A stretch of 64,000 bases of DNA from Erwinia persicina (GCF_014838825.1 NZ_JACYMO010000002.1:598899-662898); one strand, 5' to 3'. Counted from the first letter of the stretch, positions 40,235 through 50,768 are shown. The notes: generated by a model not told the origin, from the letters alone. Numbers and translations: made by a program.

Positions 40235-40588
40235 ATGCGCAAAACAATAACCATAAAATATCGTCAAACGTCCCCTGACCAACTAGAATTAACACATGAG
40301 ATCCAACAGATAATTCCCAAAATAGAAGATCACCTTGTGGGTTCTCTGGAATGGTATTCACAAAATGCGCGATATGTTCCCGACAGCATCAGAATTATTT
40401 CCCTGGAACATTTGCAACAATCGCGTTATAAACTTAACTACAGCTTCCGCTGGAACGTGTTCAATGCCTGTCTCGATATAGACGCATTTGAAACAACACA
40501 CCAGTCGGTCAATTTTAGCTATCTTCCTGAGGCCCTGGTGTTTGATTTCATTGATAACGATCGTGATTCAATGTCAGACGAATTGTAA
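40235..40588 (+). CDS. Hypothetical 117-residue protein
   Basis: A soluble-looking protein (MRKTITIKYRQTSPDQLELTHEIQQIIPKIEDHLVG...) with many aromatic and acidic residues and an acidic tail (FIDNDRDSMSDEL). There is no signal peptide, membrane segment or known motif. TGAGGA precedes the ATG. Its codons are more AT-rich than those of the surrounding housekeeping genes, as are those of the tomB-hha pair that follows, which suggests horizontally gained or H-NS-silenced DNA. It lies 147 bp upstream of tomB in the same orientation. Confidence 0.6.
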   Translation: MRKTITIKYRQTSPDQLELTHEIQQIIPKIEDHLVGSLEWYSQNARYVPDSIRIISLEHLQQSRYKLNYSFRWNVFNACLDIDAFETTHQSVNFSYLPEALVFDFIDNDRDSMSDEL

Positions 40589-40735
40589 TATTGGGTCAGA
40601 AGTAGAACGGTTAATTTAAATTAAGTTATATTTTGTATAGATGTTCATAGTTGAGTTGTATTTATCACTTCCTGGCACACTCTGTTTAAAAGTGCGGTCA
40701 TATGGCACGTTTCGCAAGCTATGGAGGGGAAAAAG

Positions 40736-41116
40736 ATGGACGAATACTCACCGAGAAGGCATGATATTGCCCAGCTTAAATTCTTATGTGAAAGCCTGTA
40801 CGACGAAAGTATGGCGACATTAGGCGATAGCCATCACGGCTGGGTTAACGATCCCACTTCTGTTGCCAATTTGCAGCTTAATGACCTGATTGAGCATATT
40901 GCAGCCTTCACGATGAATTACAAAATTAAGCACATCGAGGATAGTGATCTGATAAGTCAGATCGATGAATACCTTGATGACACTTTTATGCTGTTTAGTA
41001 ATTACGGCATTAATGTTCAGGACCTACAGCGCTGGCAGAAATCAGCAAAGCGGCTGTTCAACATTTTTGCAGAAGAGTGTGCAACAGGCCGTATACACGC
41101 CAGCCATTCCTTTTAG
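40736..41116 (+). CDS. tomB: TomB, Hha antitoxin/biofilm modulator
   Basis: The 126-residue acidic protein ([40 protein letters not shown]...) matches TomB, which counteracts the toxicity of Hha. GGAGGGG stands before the ATG at 40736; the frame is open from 40721. It is 29 bp upstream of hha, in the usual pair. Confidence 0.93.
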   Translation: MDEYSPRRHDIAQLKFLCESLYDESMATLGDSHHGWVNDPTSVANLQLNDLIEHIAAFTMNYKIKHIEDSDLISQIDEYLDDTFMLFSNYGINVQDLQRWQKSAKRLFNIFAEECATGRIHASHSF

Positions 41117-41145
41117 CAACCCATTACTCTTTCTACGGTTTAATA

Positions 41146-41364
41146 ATGACAGACAAACTTTTAACGAAAACTGATTATCTTATGCGCCTCAGACGTTGTC
41201 GTTCAATCGACACGCTTGAACGTGTAATCGAAAAGAACAAATACGAGTTATCTGACGACGAACTGGCAGTATTCTATTCGGCTGCGGATCACCGCCTGGC
41301 TGAACTGACAATGAATAAGCTGTATGACAAAGTGCCTGTCGCCGTATGGAAGTTTGTGCGCTAA
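41146..41364 (+). CDS. hha: Hha, H-NS-associated regulator
   Basis: The 72-residue protein ([59 protein letters not shown]) is nearly identical to known Hha/YmoA proteins. It binds H-NS and sharpens silencing of AT-rich foreign genes. It forms an operon with tomB. Confidence 0.96.
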   Translation: MTDKLLTKTDYLMRLRRCRSIDTLERVIEKNKYELSDDELAVFYSAADHRLAELTMNKLYDKVPVAVWKFVR

Positions 41365-41422
41365 TGAATGTGTAACTGAATGCAGAGAAGATGAGAAACG
41401 TGTGAGGGCAGAGCGCAGAATT

Positions 41423-41536
41423 GGGTGGGGGCCCTGCCAGCTACATCCCGGCACACGCGTCATCTGTTACGGCTGCTTCCTTCCGGATCTGACCGAGTTC
41501 ACAAATTAGCATTGCGGGAGAACCAACCGGGCCCCC
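41423..41536 (-). ncRNA. ffs: 4.5S RNA (signal recognition particle RNA)
   Basis: The 114-nt RNA on the minus strand has the conserved apical region (GGTCAGATCCGGAAGGAAGC) with the GGAA tetraloop and asymmetric loop that bind Ffh. The long helix is closed by GGGGGCCC at the 5' end (41536) and GGGCCCCC near the 3' end, followed by ACCC. It agrees closely with E. coli ffs. With Ffh it targets membrane proteins to the translocon. It lies between hha and ybaZ. Confidence 0.96.
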
Positions 41537-41661
41537 ATTGATTGCCCTGGATAACCAGAGCGCAGGCATTATCAATGATGCCCCTGGCAATTGCAAGCCA
41601 CGCCTCGATGACCGTTGGTTTCTTGCACGATTAGCCGCATATTTCCCCGGTATGGACGACC

Positions 41662-41976
41662 ATGACAATTGAACATGACAGCTTCCGGCAGCGCATCTAT
41701 CAGATAGTGGCCGCTATTCCTTATGGTTCCGTCGCCACCTACGGTGACATCGCCCTGCTGGCAGGCTCCCCTCGCGCGGCCCGACAGGTCGGCGGAGTGC
41801 TGAAGCGTCTGCCAGAAGGCAGCAAACTGCCCTGGCATCGGGTCATCAATCGTAAGGGCAGCATCTCTCTGGCGGGTGACGATCTCAACAGGCAGCGTAA
41901 CGCTCTGCTCAGTGAAGGGATTGTGGTATCAGTGGAAGGTCATATCGATCTTAAACGTTACCGCTGGCAGCCATAA
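41662..41976 (+). CDS. ybaZ: YbaZ/Atl, alkyltransferase-like DNA-binding protein
   Basis: The 104-residue protein resembles the C-terminal domain of O6-alkylguanine-DNA alkyltransferases, but the active-site PCHR is PWHR (Trp58), which defines Atl proteins. Atl binds O6-alkylguanine and flags it for nucleotide excision repair. The SPRAARQVGGVLKR helix and SEGI region are intact. It ends in a bidirectional terminator shared with ybaY. Confidence 0.93.
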   Translation: MTIEHDSFRQRIYQIVAAIPYGSVATYGDIALLAGSPRAARQVGGVLKRLPEGSKLPWHRVINRKGSISLAGDDLNRQRNALLSEGIVVSVEGHIDLKRYRWQP

Positions 41977-42002
41977 AAAACGCCCCTGACGGGGCGTTTT
42001 TT
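41975..42002. terminator. Bidirectional terminator between ybaZ and ybaY
   Basis: CGCCCC (41981-41986), TGAC loop, GGGGCG (41991-41996), flanked by six A on the left and six T on the right, so it works in both directions. Confidence 0.92.
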
Positions 42003-42003
42003 A

Positions 42004-42561
42004 TTACAGAGACGTCGGTGCCGGAACGGCTGAGGACGGTGAGACCTGCGTCGGTGAGGTTGATGGCACCGTGGTCGCTGCCCCGCCCTGCGTTGGCATG
42101 GCCATTGACGGCACCGGTACCAGCGTCAGATCCTGTTCAGTACCGCCCGTCGTCACGACCTGCTTAACCGTATCGGTGATAAACAGCATTTTGCCGTCTA
42201 CCGTCACCGCTGCGCTTAACAGAATACGTGCATTTGGCTGAACATCTGCCGGGTTGAAAGGCAGGGTAAATTTGAACGGGGCCTGTTTGCCTTCAGTGCG
42301 CACGGCACGCTGCGACAGCACTTTAGACGGTGCATCGGCCAGAGAGGCATCAGACAGGGTTACGGTCAGCACGGCATCCGGTGGCAGTGCCACTTTCTGA
42401 CGGATCCATACCGTCCCGCTCACATTAGGCTGCTTAATCACCGCCTGCTGTCCATTCACCTGGGAACCCAGGGTTGGCGTCGGCACATCTTTGCTTTTAT
42501 CAGCACAGCCTGAAATGGCTACAGCCAGCGCCGCACTACTTAATACATGCCAGTATTTCAT
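42004..42561 (-). CDS. ybaY: YbaY, YscW-like lipoprotein
   Basis: The 185-residue protein has a lipoprotein signal with Cys19 (AISGC) and a YbaY/YscW-type beta domain (VSGTVWIRQKVALPPDAVLTVTLSDASLADAPSKVLSQ...FKFTLPFNPADV). A Ser/Thr/Pro-rich C-terminal tail of about 45 residues is longer than usual. Function is unknown; the family includes pilotin-like lipoproteins. It is divergent from tesB. Confidence 0.88.
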   Translation of the reverse strand: MKYWHVLSSAALAVAISGCADKSKDVPTPTLGSQVNGQQAVIKQPNVSGTVWIRQKVALPPDAVLTVTLSDASLADAPSKVLSQRAVRTEGKQAPFKFTLPFNPADVQPNARILLSAAVTVDGKMLFITDTVKQVVTTGGTEQDLTLVPVPSMAMPTQGGAATTVPSTSPTQVSPSSAVPAPTSL

Positions 42562-42788
42562 TGATAGTTTCTCCTTCCGATCAACGCTTACGGCCATCAC
42601 TTCGCCGCAAAAAAGACAGTTCTCTACTGCCTGGGTAGATTTAATTCTGGCACAAGTTCCTGATTTTTTCCTGGAACCCCTGATAATCTGCTTTTGACTC
42701 CCGCCTCCACAGATCGCATAAACAGACGTTGACGCTAACTGGTCGGATCTCGCAAACTGGAAAAGGAAAAATTATTGAGGAACCGCAT

Positions 42789-43649
42789 ATGGGCCAGGCG
42801 CTGCAAAATTTGTTAAACCTGCTGGATTTGGAAACACTGGAAGAGGGTCTGTTCCGTGGTCAAAGTGAAGATCTGGGCCTGCGTCAGGTTTTTGGCGGAC
42901 AGGTGGTCGGTCAGGCGCTGTATGCGGCAAAACAGACGGTGCCGCAGGAACGGATTATTCACTCCTTCCACAGCTACTTTCTGCGTCCTGGCGATAGTCA
43001 GAAAGCCATTATTTATGATGTTGAAAACCTGCGTGATGGTCAGAGCTTCAGTGCCCGCCGCGTCAAAGCCGTACAGAACGGCAAACCTATTTTTTACATG
43101 ACCGCCTCCTTCCAGGGGCCTGAAAGCGGTTTCGAACATCAAAAGCGCATGCCTGACGCCCCCGGCCCGGACAATCTGCCTAATGAGACGGACATAGCCC
43201 GCCAGCTGGCGCACTATCTTCCGGAAAAAGCGCGCGATAAGTTTTTATCTGAAAAACCCTTCGAGATCCGCCCTGTCGAGTTCCATAACCCGTTAAAGGG
43301 CCATGTCAGTGAACCGGCGCGGTACACCTGGCTGCGGGCGAACGGCACCATGCCAGAGGATAAACGCATCCATCAGTATCTGCTGGGTTATGCTTCTGAT
43401 TTCAACTTTCTGCCCGTCTCGCTGCAGCCGCACGGTAAAGGCTTCCTGGAGCCGGGAATGCAGGTAGCCACAATAGATCACTCTATGTGGTTCCACCGCC
43501 CTTTCGACCTGAATGAATGGCTGCTGTACAGCGTAGAAAGCACCTCTGCCTCCAGTGCCCGCGGCTTTGTTCGCGGTGAGTTCTGGAACCAGCAGGGCGT
43601 CCTCGTCGCATCTACCGTTCAGGAAGGCGTGATCCGCCAGCGTTCTTAA
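42789..43649 (+). CDS. tesB: TesB, acyl-CoA thioesterase II
   Basis: The 286-residue protein has two hotdog domains and hydrolyses medium- and long-chain acyl-CoAs. [14 protein letters not shown] and [12 protein letters not shown] are conserved in the first domain; [13 protein letters not shown], with the conserved aspartate, and [14 protein letters not shown] in the second. The start is [12 protein letters not shown] at 42789; the frame is open to 42729. A terminator follows. Confidence 0.95.
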   Translation: MGQALQNLLNLLDLETLEEGLFRGQSEDLGLRQVFGGQVVGQALYAAKQTVPQERIIHSFHSYFLRPGDSQKAIIYDVENLRDGQSFSARRVKAVQNGKPIFYMTASFQGPESGFEHQKRMPDAPGPDNLPNETDIARQLAHYLPEKARDKFLSEKPFEIRPVEFHNPLKGHVSEPARYTWLRANGTMPEDKRIHQYLLGYASDFNFLPVSLQPHGKGFLEPGMQVATIDHSMWFHRPFDLNEWLLYSVESTSASSARGFVRGEFWNQQGVLVASTVQEGVIRQRS

Positions 43650-43660
43650 CCGGCCCCATA

Positions 43661-43689
43661 AAAAAAGCGGGCCTGATGGCCCGCTTTTT
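43661..43689. terminator. Bidirectional terminator between tesB and amtB
   Basis: GCGGGCC (43667-43673), TGAT loop, GGCCCGC (43678-43684), with A-run on the left and TTTTTG on the right. Confidence 0.9.
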
Positions 43690-43730
43690 GTTCGGTTTGC
43701 TGCACACTGCCTTTTCAGGCTGACAGCCGC

Positions 43731-45017
43731 TTACTGGTTGTAAGCATTCTCGCCGTGGCTGTTGACGTCCAGACCTTCACGTTCGTGCTCTTCCGGCACA
43801 CGCAGACCAACAATCATATCCGCCACTTTAAAGCCGATGAACGCCACTACCGCCGTCCAGACGATCGTCAGACCCACGCTGAACAGCTGGACCCAGACCT
43901 GGTGCCCCATGGTCACGCCTTCTGCGTAGCCTACGCCGCCCAGGGAAGAGGAGGCGAAGATACCGGTCAGGATGCAGCCAACGATGCCGCACACGCCGTG
44001 AACACCGAAGACATCGCAGGGATCGTCAACCCGCAGCCATTTTTTCAGAATGGTGACGCCCCAGAGACCGGCGAGCCCCCCGACCAGACCAATAATCAGT
44101 GCTCCGCCTACGCCCACATAGCCACAGGCTGGCGTGATGGCGACCAGACCGGCAATCACACCCGAGCTGACGCCCAGCAGAGAAGGCTTACCGCGCAGGG
44201 CCCACTCACCGAAGGTCCAGCTCAACATCGCTCCCGCTGTCGCAATCACGGTGTTGAGGAATGCCAGACCGGCAATTTCGTTCGCTGCACTGGCTGAGCC
44301 TGCGTTGAAGCCGAACCAGCCAAAGTAGAGTATCGCGGTGCCGGTGAAGACCATCGGCAGGTTGTGAGGTTTGAATGCCTCTTTACCAAAGCCGGCGCGT
44401 TTACCGACCAGGTAAGCCCCGACCAGGCCTGCAACCGCCGCATTAATGTGCACCACCGTACCGCCCGCAAAGTCCAGTGCGCCATCCTGAGCCAGGAAGC
44501 CGCCCGCCCATACCATATGTGCAATCGGCAGATAGGCAAAGGTCAGCCAGATGACAACAAAAATCAGCAAGGCAGAGAAACGAATACGCTCGGCGATGGC
44601 ACCGACAATCAGGCCCACGGTGATGCAGGCGAAAGAGGCCTGGAAGGCGACGTGGATATACTGGTAGTAAGATCCCATCACGGCAGTCGGTGAGATATTT
44701 TTCAGCATCGCCCAGTTAAAGTTACCGAAGAAGGCATTGCCTTCGCTGAACGCCAGCGAATAGCCATACACCATCCACAGTACACAGACCATGGCGAAGG
44801 TCATTGCCACCTGGGTCAGCATCGACAACACGTTTTTAGCGCGGATCAGGCCGCCGTAAAACAGGGCAATGCCGGGGATTGTCATAAACAGCACCAGCGC
44901 GGTGCAGATCATCATAAAGGCGTTGTCAGCTTTATCCGCGACCGCAGGCGCAGCGGCCATTGCCAGCGACGGTAAAAAAGCAGCACCGGCGAGGCCTAAC
45001 TTAGCGAGTTTTTTCAT
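43731..45017 (-). CDS. amtB: AmtB, ammonium channel
   Basis: The 428-residue protein starts with a cleavable signal sequence and has 11 membrane helices. Conserved blocks are FMTIPGIALFYGGLIRAKN, DFAGGTVVHINAAVAGLVGAY with one of the pore histidines, and GGLAGLWGVTILKKW. It conducts ammonia under nitrogen limitation and is plugged by GlnK, whose gene lies 34 bp upstream in the same operon. Length equals E. coli AmtB. Confidence 0.96.
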   Translation of the reverse strand: MKKLAKLGLAGAAFLPSLAMAAAPAVADKADNAFMMICTALVLFMTIPGIALFYGGLIRAKNVLSMLTQVAMTFAMVCVLWMVYGYSLAFSEGNAFFGNFNWAMLKNISPTAVMGSYYQYIHVAFQASFACITVGLIVGAIAERIRFSALLIFVVIWLTFAYLPIAHMVWAGGFLAQDGALDFAGGTVVHINAAVAGLVGAYLVGKRAGFGKEAFKPHNLPMVFTGTAILYFGWFGFNAGSASAANEIAGLAFLNTVIATAGAMLSWTFGEWALRGKPSLLGVSSGVIAGLVAITPACGYVGVGGALIIGLVGGLAGLWGVTILKKWLRVDDPCDVFGVHGVCGIVGCILTGIFASSSLGGVGYAEGVTMGHQVWVQLFSVGLTIVWTAVVAFIGFKVADMIVGLRVPEEHEREGLDVNSHGENAYNQ

Positions 45018-45051
45018 TTTATCCCATCCCATCACAATTCTGAGCCCCGAA

Positions 45052-45390
45052 TTACAGTGCTGCTTCGTCAGTTTCGCCGGTGCGAATACGGATGACCCGT
45101 TGCAGTTCTGCAACAAAGATCTTCCCGTCACCAATTTTGCCTGTATAGGCCGCTTTGCTAATGACATCAACCACTTCATCAAGCTGGTCGTCTGCAATCG
45201 CAATATCAATTTTTACTTTTGGCAGGAAGTTCACGCTGTATTCAGCACCGCGATACAGTTCTGCATGGCCTTTCTGACGGCCGAAGCCTTTCACTTCAGT
45301 GACAGTGAGACCCTGAATGCCGATTGACGACAGTGCTTCTCGCACGTCTTCCAGTTTGAACGGTTTGATTACCACGGTAACCAGCTTCAT
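45052..45390 (-). CDS. glnK: GlnK, PII nitrogen regulatory protein
   Basis: The 112-residue PII protein has Tyr51 in the T-loop (ELYRGAEYSVNFLPK) as uridylylation site and the B-loop TGKIGDGKIFV that binds ATP/ADP. The start at MKLVTVVIKPFK follows AGGGGATC. It is the first gene of glnK-amtB and has a sigma-54 promoter upstream. Confidence 0.96.
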   Translation of the reverse strand: MKLVTVVIKPFKLEDVREALSSIGIQGLTVTEVKGFGRQKGHAELYRGAEYSVNFLPKVKIDIAIADDQLDEVVDVISKAAYTGKIGDGKIFVAELQRVIRIRTGETDEAAL

Positions 45391-45444
45391 ACGATCCCCT
45401 CCAGTAAAAAAAATAGGTTGTTTCAGCGACACGAAATGATTAAA

Positions 45445-45460
45445 GCAAACGCTGTGCCAG
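45445..45460 (-). promoter_or_regulatory. Sigma-54 promoter of glnK-amtB
   Basis: On the minus strand CTGGCAC (from 45460) and TTTGCT hold the -24 GG (45458-45457) and -12 GC (45446-45445), exactly 10 nt apart, 55 bp before the glnK start. Confidence 0.88.
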
Positions 45461-45567
45461 AGTTTAAAAATCTGCATTTTTCAGACCATTAGTCAGTGCT
45501 GGTCTGAGTCCTGGCTGAGGCGCAGATCACACAGAAAAGAGAGGCACAATGAGGAGTATAGAAAAAA

Positions 45568-45584
45568 CGCACCAGAAAGGTGCG
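45568..45584. promoter_or_regulatory. NtrC-like binding site
   Basis: CGCACC (45568-45573), 5 nt, GGTGCG (45579-45584) fits the GCACC-N5-GGTGC dyad of NtrC sites and lies about 110 bp upstream of the sigma-54 promoter. A further half-site-like TGCATTTGGTGCA lies near 45634. Confidence 0.65.
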
Positions 45585-45662
45585 TTATGCGTTAAGCCAG
45601 TGCATTTGTGCGATAAACGGGTGTTTTCTCGCCTGCATTTGGTGCAGCGTAGCGGTAAGGTG

Positions 45663-47426
45663 TCAGCCGTTTTCGGCAGCGGCCAGCTCCTCACCCGCTA
45701 ACTGCAGCTGATACATCTGCCAGTAGCGTCCCTGGGCGGCCAGAAGCGCCTGGTGGCTGCCGCGCTCCACGGCCTGCCCACGGTGCAGCACCAGAATGGT
45801 GTCTGCCTCGGTGATGGTGGAGAGCCGGTGCGCAATCACCACCAGCGTCGTCTGTTCACGTATCGCCCGCAGTGCTTTCTGAATGGCCTGTTCCGTGCCG
45901 GAATCAATATTGGCGGTGGCTTCATCCAGGATCAGGATTTGGGGCGATGCCACCAGCACGCGTGCCATCGCCAGCAGTTGCTTCTGCCCGACAGAGAGGG
46001 TGTTCCCCTGCTCTCCCAGCCGGGTGTGGATCCCCTCCGGCAGGTCACGCGCCAGGGAGGCCAGCTGCACCGTTTCCAGCGCCTGCCATACGGCGTCTTC
46101 ACTGATATCGCGCCCCAGGGTGACGTTAGCAAAGAACGTATCGGCCAGCACGACGGGGTCCTGCTGAACCATCGCCACGCTCCCCCGCAGCGCCGCATGG
46201 CTGAGGGAAGCGAGCGGACGGCCGTCCAGCAGGATCTCCCCCTGACTGAGCGGATAATAGCCCATCAGCAGATTAGCCAGCGTGCTTTTTCCGCTGCCGG
46301 TATGCCCGACCAGCGCCACAAAATGGCGTGAGGGCACCGACAGGTTGATATCCGTTAACACCGGGCGGCCGCTGCGGTAGGCGAAGGTGACATCACGGAT
46401 CTCAATGCTACCGCTGCGCAGCGGCTCACTGTCTTCGCCATAGGGCTGACGCGGCGCGTCCATCAGTTCAAAAATGCGCTCCCCCGCCACGACAGCCTGT
46501 TGCAGCATTGACTGCTGGGTGGTCAGTTCGATCAGCGGTTCATTCAGCCGTCCCAGGTAGTTGATAAAGGCATACAGTACGCCAACCTCAATCGTGCCGA
46601 CGGAGGTGAACCCAAACAGCATCATCAGGCCACAGAGGATCATCGCTGAAAAAAGACTGAGCAACGGCCGCAGCAGGAAGCCGTCCAGCCGTAACGTCTG
46701 CATCCGCGCCAGATAGTGTGAACGGCTGGCCTCGCCCATCCTTTCGCCAAAGCGTGCCTGCTGGCGGAACTGCTGAATGACGCTCATCCCGTTGATCACT
46801 TCATTAAAGCCGTTGTTGATCTCGGCCAGATAGCTGCGGACGCGGCGCACAATCGGCGTGCTGTAGCGCTGATAAATCAGCATCACCACCAGCACGGCAG
46901 GAAAAATAGTGATCGCCACCAGCGCCATACGCCAGTCAAGGCTGAACATCGCCACCAGCATCGCCCCCACCAGCGCCGCGCTGCGCAGGACGGTGGCGAC
47001 AACGGTGACGTACAGGTCGCGCACCACCTCGGTATCATTGGTGACGCGAGAGATTATCTGGCCGACCGGTTGGGTATCAAATGCTCCCAGCGGCTGGCGC
47101 AGCGCCGCATCCATCACGTCAGTTCGCAGACGCTGAACCACGCCGACCGCCGCCTGATTAAACAACAGTGCCTGAGCGTAGTGCAGCGCTGCTGCCAGCA
47201 ATTGTAATAACAGGAAACTGACGACCAGGCCGGCAGCCAGCCCTACCGGCATGCGGTGTTTCGCCACCATGTTGTCGATAAAGTAGCTGACCAGCACCGG
47301 CCCCAGCACCTCTGCGGCGGCGGCAACCCACAGCATCAGCACCGCCAGGCTCAGGGATTTACGCCACGGTGCACCGTAGGACAGCAGCCGTTTGATCGTC
47401 GGCCACAGTTGGATGACATTAGCCAT
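45663..47426 (-). CDS. mdlB: MdlB, ABC transporter with fused membrane and ATPase domains
   Basis: The 587-residue half-transporter has six membrane helices in the first 320 residues and a C-terminal ATPase: Walker [10 protein letters not shown], signature [16 protein letters not shown] (the second position is V instead of the usual G), Walker [13 protein letters not shown] and switch IAHRLST. It forms a heterodimer with MdlA; the substrate is not established. The start at 47426 overlaps the mdlA end by eight bases. Confidence 0.93.
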   Translation of the reverse strand: MANVIQLWPTIKRLLSYGAPWRKSLSLAVLMLWVAAAAEVLGPVLVSYFIDNMVAKHRMPVGLAAGLVVSFLLLQLLAAALHYAQALLFNQAAVGVVQRLRTDVMDAALRQPLGAFDTQPVGQIISRVTNDTEVVRDLYVTVVATVLRSAALVGAMLVAMFSLDWRMALVAITIFPAVLVVMLIYQRYSTPIVRRVRSYLAEINNGFNEVINGMSVIQQFRQQARFGERMGEASRSHYLARMQTLRLDGFLLRPLLSLFSAMILCGLMMLFGFTSVGTIEVGVLYAFINYLGRLNEPLIELTTQQSMLQQAVVAGERIFELMDAPRQPYGEDSEPLRSGSIEIRDVTFAYRSGRPVLTDINLSVPSRHFVALVGHTGSGKSTLANLLMGYYPLSQGEILLDGRPLASLSHAALRGSVAMVQQDPVVLADTFFANVTLGRDISEDAVWQALETVQLASLARDLPEGIHTRLGEQGNTLSVGQKQLLAMARVLVASPQILILDEATANIDSGTEQAIQKALRAIREQTTLVVIAHRLSTITEADTILVLHRGQAVERGSHQALLAAQGRYWQMYQLQLAGEELAAAENG

Positions 47427-49188
47427 GCACAGCTCCCTGTTCTGTTTCATCATCGTCCAGGGCGGCTTCCAGCTGCTGATAACGGTACATATCGCGATAC
47501 CAGCCCTCTTCTGCCGCCAGTTGCTCATGGTCGCCGCGCTGTGCCACCTGGCCGTGCTGCAGTACCAGGATCTCACTGGCTTCGGTCAGCGCAGAAAGGC
47601 GATGGGCGCTGATGATCACCGTGCGCCCTTCTCCCCAGCTGCGCAGATTATGCAGGATCTGATGCTCGGTACGGCCATCCACGGCGGACAGCGCATCATC
47701 CAGTACGAGGATTTCCGCCTCCAACAGCAGGGCCCGCGCAATAGAAATCCGCTGTTTCTGACCGCCAGAGAGCATCACGCCCCGCTCGCCCACTTCCGTC
47801 TCATAACCCTCCGGCAACCGCAAAATGTCGTCATGGACAAAAGCGAGACGAGCCGCCTGTTCAATTTCACTTTGTGTGGCACCCGGACGGCCCAGCGCAA
47901 TGTTACTGGCTACGCTGTCGGAGAACAGGAAGGGGGTCTGGCTGACCACGGCCAGGCGGCTGCGCCAGCTGTCCAGACGCAGCTGTGGTAAAGGAATATC
48001 GTGATAACAAATATCGCCCTGGTCGATATCAAAATGGCGCTGGATCAGACTCAACAAGGTACTCTTCCCCGCGCCGGTAGGGCCACACAGCCCCAGCATC
48101 TGTCCTGGCTGAAGGCGAACGTGCAGATTGCGCAGCGCAGGCTGTTGCGCCCCCGGATAGCAGAACTCGCCGACTGAGATCGCCAGCACGCCCCGCCCTT
48201 CCGGCAGCGCGTTATCACCGTCAACGACTGCCGGCGCTTCCGCCAGCAGCGCCTTAATTCGGGTCCAGGCCGCGCTCCCGCGTTCAACAATGTTAAACAT
48301 CCAGGCCAGCGCCAGCATCGGCCAGATCATCAGCCCCAGGTACATCACAAAACTGGTGAGCTGCCCCAGGGTCATCGTGCCGTGCCATACCATCCAGCTC
48401 CCGCCGCCGATAGCCAACAGATTCGACAGGCCGATAGCGATATAGATAGTAGGGTCAAAGCGCGCATCAACGCGGGCTACCCGCAGGTTTTTTTCTCCGG
48501 TATCTTTGGCAATGGCAGCAAACTGCCCCGACTGGTGGTCTTCCAGGCCAAACGCTTTGATCATACGAATACTGCTCAGGCTTTCCTGCGTCTGATCGTT
48601 CAGCGAGGAAAATGCCGCCTGGGCCAGCTTAAAGCGCTGATGGAGCTGATCACCGTAGCGTTTGATCACCAGCGCCATCACCGGCATCGGCAACAGCGCC
48701 AGCAGCGTGAGCTGCCAGCTGATTTGCGTACTCATCACAATCAGCACTGCCATGCCCATGACCAGCGAGTCGACCAGCGTCAGCACGCCTTCACCGGCGG
48801 CGAACACCACACGGTCAACGTCATTGGTGGCCCGGGCTATCAGGTCGCCGGTCCGGTGGCGTAAATAGAATCCGGGATGCTGGCGACTGAGCTGACGATA
48901 GAAATCTTCACGCAGCTCCACCGCCAGCTGATAGGAGGCTCCAAACAGGAGCACGCGCCAGACATAGCGCAGCAGATAAACGACAATGGCCGTGGCCAGC
49001 ATGACGCCAACCCACATCATCAGCTGGCTGTGACTCATGCTGTCACGGCTGACGCCGTCGACGATCCTGCCCACCACATGCGGTGGCAGGAGTTGCAGTA
49101 TGGCAATCACGATTAACAGCAAAACCGCCCCAAGATAACGGCGCCATTCACGCAAAAAGTACCAGCTAAGTTGGCTAAAAAGTCGCAC
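47419..49188 (-). CDS. mdlA: MdlA, ABC transporter with fused membrane and ATPase domains
   Basis: The 589-residue half-transporter shows the same layout as MdlB: membrane domain, then Walker [10 protein letters not shown], signature [17 protein letters not shown], Walker [13 protein letters not shown] and SAHRLSAL. Walker B carries Asp in place of the catalytic Glu, so this ATP site is probably degenerate and the other site does most hydrolysis, as in other heterodimeric exporters. It is 24 bp downstream of the decR-like gene, as in E. coli. Confidence 0.93.
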   Translation of the reverse strand: MRLFSQLSWYFLREWRRYLGAVLLLIVIAILQLLPPHVVGRIVDGVSRDSMSHSQLMMWVGVMLATAIVVYLLRYVWRVLLFGASYQLAVELREDFYRQLSRQHPGFYLRHRTGDLIARATNDVDRVVFAAGEGVLTLVDSLVMGMAVLIVMSTQISWQLTLLALLPMPVMALVIKRYGDQLHQRFKLAQAAFSSLNDQTQESLSSIRMIKAFGLEDHQSGQFAAIAKDTGEKNLRVARVDARFDPTIYIAIGLSNLLAIGGGSWMVWHGTMTLGQLTSFVMYLGLMIWPMLALAWMFNIVERGSAAWTRIKALLAEAPAVVDGDNALPEGRGVLAISVGEFCYPGAQQPALRNLHVRLQPGQMLGLCGPTGAGKSTLLSLIQRHFDIDQGDICYHDIPLPQLRLDSWRSRLAVVSQTPFLFSDSVASNIALGRPGATQSEIEQAARLAFVHDDILRLPEGYETEVGERGVMLSGGQKQRISIARALLLEAEILVLDDALSAVDGRTEHQILHNLRSWGEGRTVIISAHRLSALTEASEILVLQHGQVAQRGDHEQLAAEEGWYRDMYRYQQLEAALDDDETEQGAVHG

Positions 49189-49212
49189 AAAAATATCCTG
49201 ATTATCGACCGG

Positions 49213-49686
49213 TTAAAGCGTCACCGGCAAAGCGGTGGTGTATTTTATCTCTTCCATCGCAAAACTCGAAGTGACATCGATCAGGCCCGGCACGCCGTTG
49301 ACCAGACGCTTGTAAAAGCCATCATAGCTTTTCATATCGGCCACCTGGACACGCAGCAAATAATCATACTCACCCGCCATGCGATAGAACCCCATCACTT
49401 CCGGCATGGCCTGCACCACATCGACAAACTGGTTAAACCATTCACTGCTGTGCTGCTGGGTTTTGATCAAGACAAAAGCCGTCAGACTAAGGCCAAGTTT
49501 TTCACCATCGAGTAACGCCACCCGGCCGCGAATATAGCCTTCATCCTCCAGCCTTTTCAAGCGCTTCCAGCAGGGCGTGGTGGTCAGGCTGACAGCATCC
49601 GCCAGCGCCTGCAGGGAGAGCGTGCAATCCTGCTGGAGCAGGTTTAACAGCAAGCGGTCTTTTTTATCCAGCGGTGTAAGTAGCAA
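49213..49686 (-). CDS. decR: DecR (YbaO), Lrp-family regulator of cysteine detoxification
   Basis: The 157-residue protein has the Lrp helix-turn-helix ([34 protein letters not shown]) and the RAM ligand-binding domain. It closely matches E. coli DecR, which senses cysteine and activates a cysteine desulfidase operon. The neighbouring divergent EamA transporter gene, 96 bp away, could be an extra target here. Confidence 0.9.
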   Translation of the reverse strand: MLLTPLDKKDRLLLNLLQQDCTLSLQALADAVSLTTTPCWKRLKRLEDEGYIRGRVALLDGEKLGLSLTAFVLIKTQQHSSEWFNQFVDVVQAMPEVMGFYRMAGEYDYLLRVQVADMKSYDGFYKRLVNGVPGLIDVTSSFAMEEIKYTTALPVTL

Positions 49687-49782
49687 AATTTTCTCCAGAA
49701 GGTCAGCAATACAGCAGTATTATAGCAACCTTTTCCCCGGGCATTTCGTTAATCTGGTTCTCCTGCAGTCTCTCACTCAAGG

Positions 49783-50721
49783 ATGACGAAAATGCCGCGT
49801 TCTGCTTACCGTAACCTGTTGATCATTGGATTATTCACGGCTGTCGCCCTCACCTGGGGTACAACCTGGATGGCGATGAAAATCACCGTGGCCACCGTTC
49901 CACCCGTTTTTGCCACCGGGCTGCGTTTCCTCTGTGCTGCCCCGCTGCTGCTGTTGCTTGCACGATATAAAAAGGCGCCGTTGCTGTTTCCCCGGGGGCA
50001 GCGCGGTTTTCAGCTCTGTGTGATGCTGTTCTATTTCGCCATTCCGTTTACGCTGATGATCTACGGTGAGCGTTACACGTCATCCAGCCTGGCGGCGATT
50101 ATTTTTGCCACCATGCCTGCGGCGGTGCTGGCCGCTTCCCTGCTGTTTCTGCGTGAAAAAACATCGCTGCAGCAGCTGCTGGGTCTGGCCATCAGCATCG
50201 GCGCACTAAGCACAATTCTGTGGCACGAAACCCGCCACAGCGGAGAGAGTCAGCTTCAGGGGATCCTGGCGCTGGTCGCTGCCGTGCTAATCCACGCGGT
50301 GATGTACGTCCAGTGTAAAAAGCGCTGTGCGGGTATTTCCGTGTTGAGCTATAACGCACTGCCCTGTCTGGGGGCGGGCATACTCCTGACGGTGGCCGGG
50401 CTGGCGGAATCACCCGATGTTCATGCCTTCGCGCCCGAGGCGCTGATAGCGATTGCCTATCTTGGCGTGGTGGCCGGCGTGGGCGGCATTCTGGCTTACT
50501 TTGCGCTGCAACAGACGGCAAAACCCTTCCAGGCTTCGCTGGTCTTTCTGGTCTTTCCGCTTATTGCGGTGGCGCTGGAGAGTCAGATGAATGGCAGCAG
50601 TATCAGCCGTGAATCTTTACTGCTGTTGTTGCCTTTCCTGCTGGGGATATTGCTGACGCTGTATCGCGGTGCACGCAGCCGACAGCCTGCGGTGACAACC
50701 AAAACGGCGCTGCGCCGGTAA
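49783..50721 (+). CDS. EamA/DMT-family transporter
   Basis: The 312-residue protein has ten predicted helices in two EamA repeats (ALTWGTTWMAMKITVATVPPVFATGLRF and YLGVVAGVGGILAYFALQQTAKPFQASLVFLVFPLIAVALE). Such proteins often export amino acids or metabolites. It is divergent from decR, and an exporter of cysteine or a relative is a reasonable guess but only from position. It is inserted between decR and cof, neighbours in E. coli. Confidence 0.82.
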   Translation: MTKMPRSAYRNLLIIGLFTAVALTWGTTWMAMKITVATVPPVFATGLRFLCAAPLLLLLARYKKAPLLFPRGQRGFQLCVMLFYFAIPFTLMIYGERYTSSSLAAIIFATMPAAVLAASLLFLREKTSLQQLLGLAISIGALSTILWHETRHSGESQLQGILALVAAVLIHAVMYVQCKKRCAGISVLSYNALPCLGAGILLTVAGLAESPDVHAFAPEALIAIAYLGVVAGVGGILAYFALQQTAKPFQASLVFLVFPLIAVALESQMNGSSISRESLLLLLPFLLGILLTLYRGARSRQPAVTTKTALRR

Positions 50722-50768
50722 AGAAAATAGCCGGACGTCCTGGTCCGGCACACTGGCCAGTTAACGGA

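Noticed and set aside
41400..41540. tRNA-like folded region
   Set aside because: The fold and conserved loop are those of 4.5S RNA. I found no tRNA or rRNA gene in the window.
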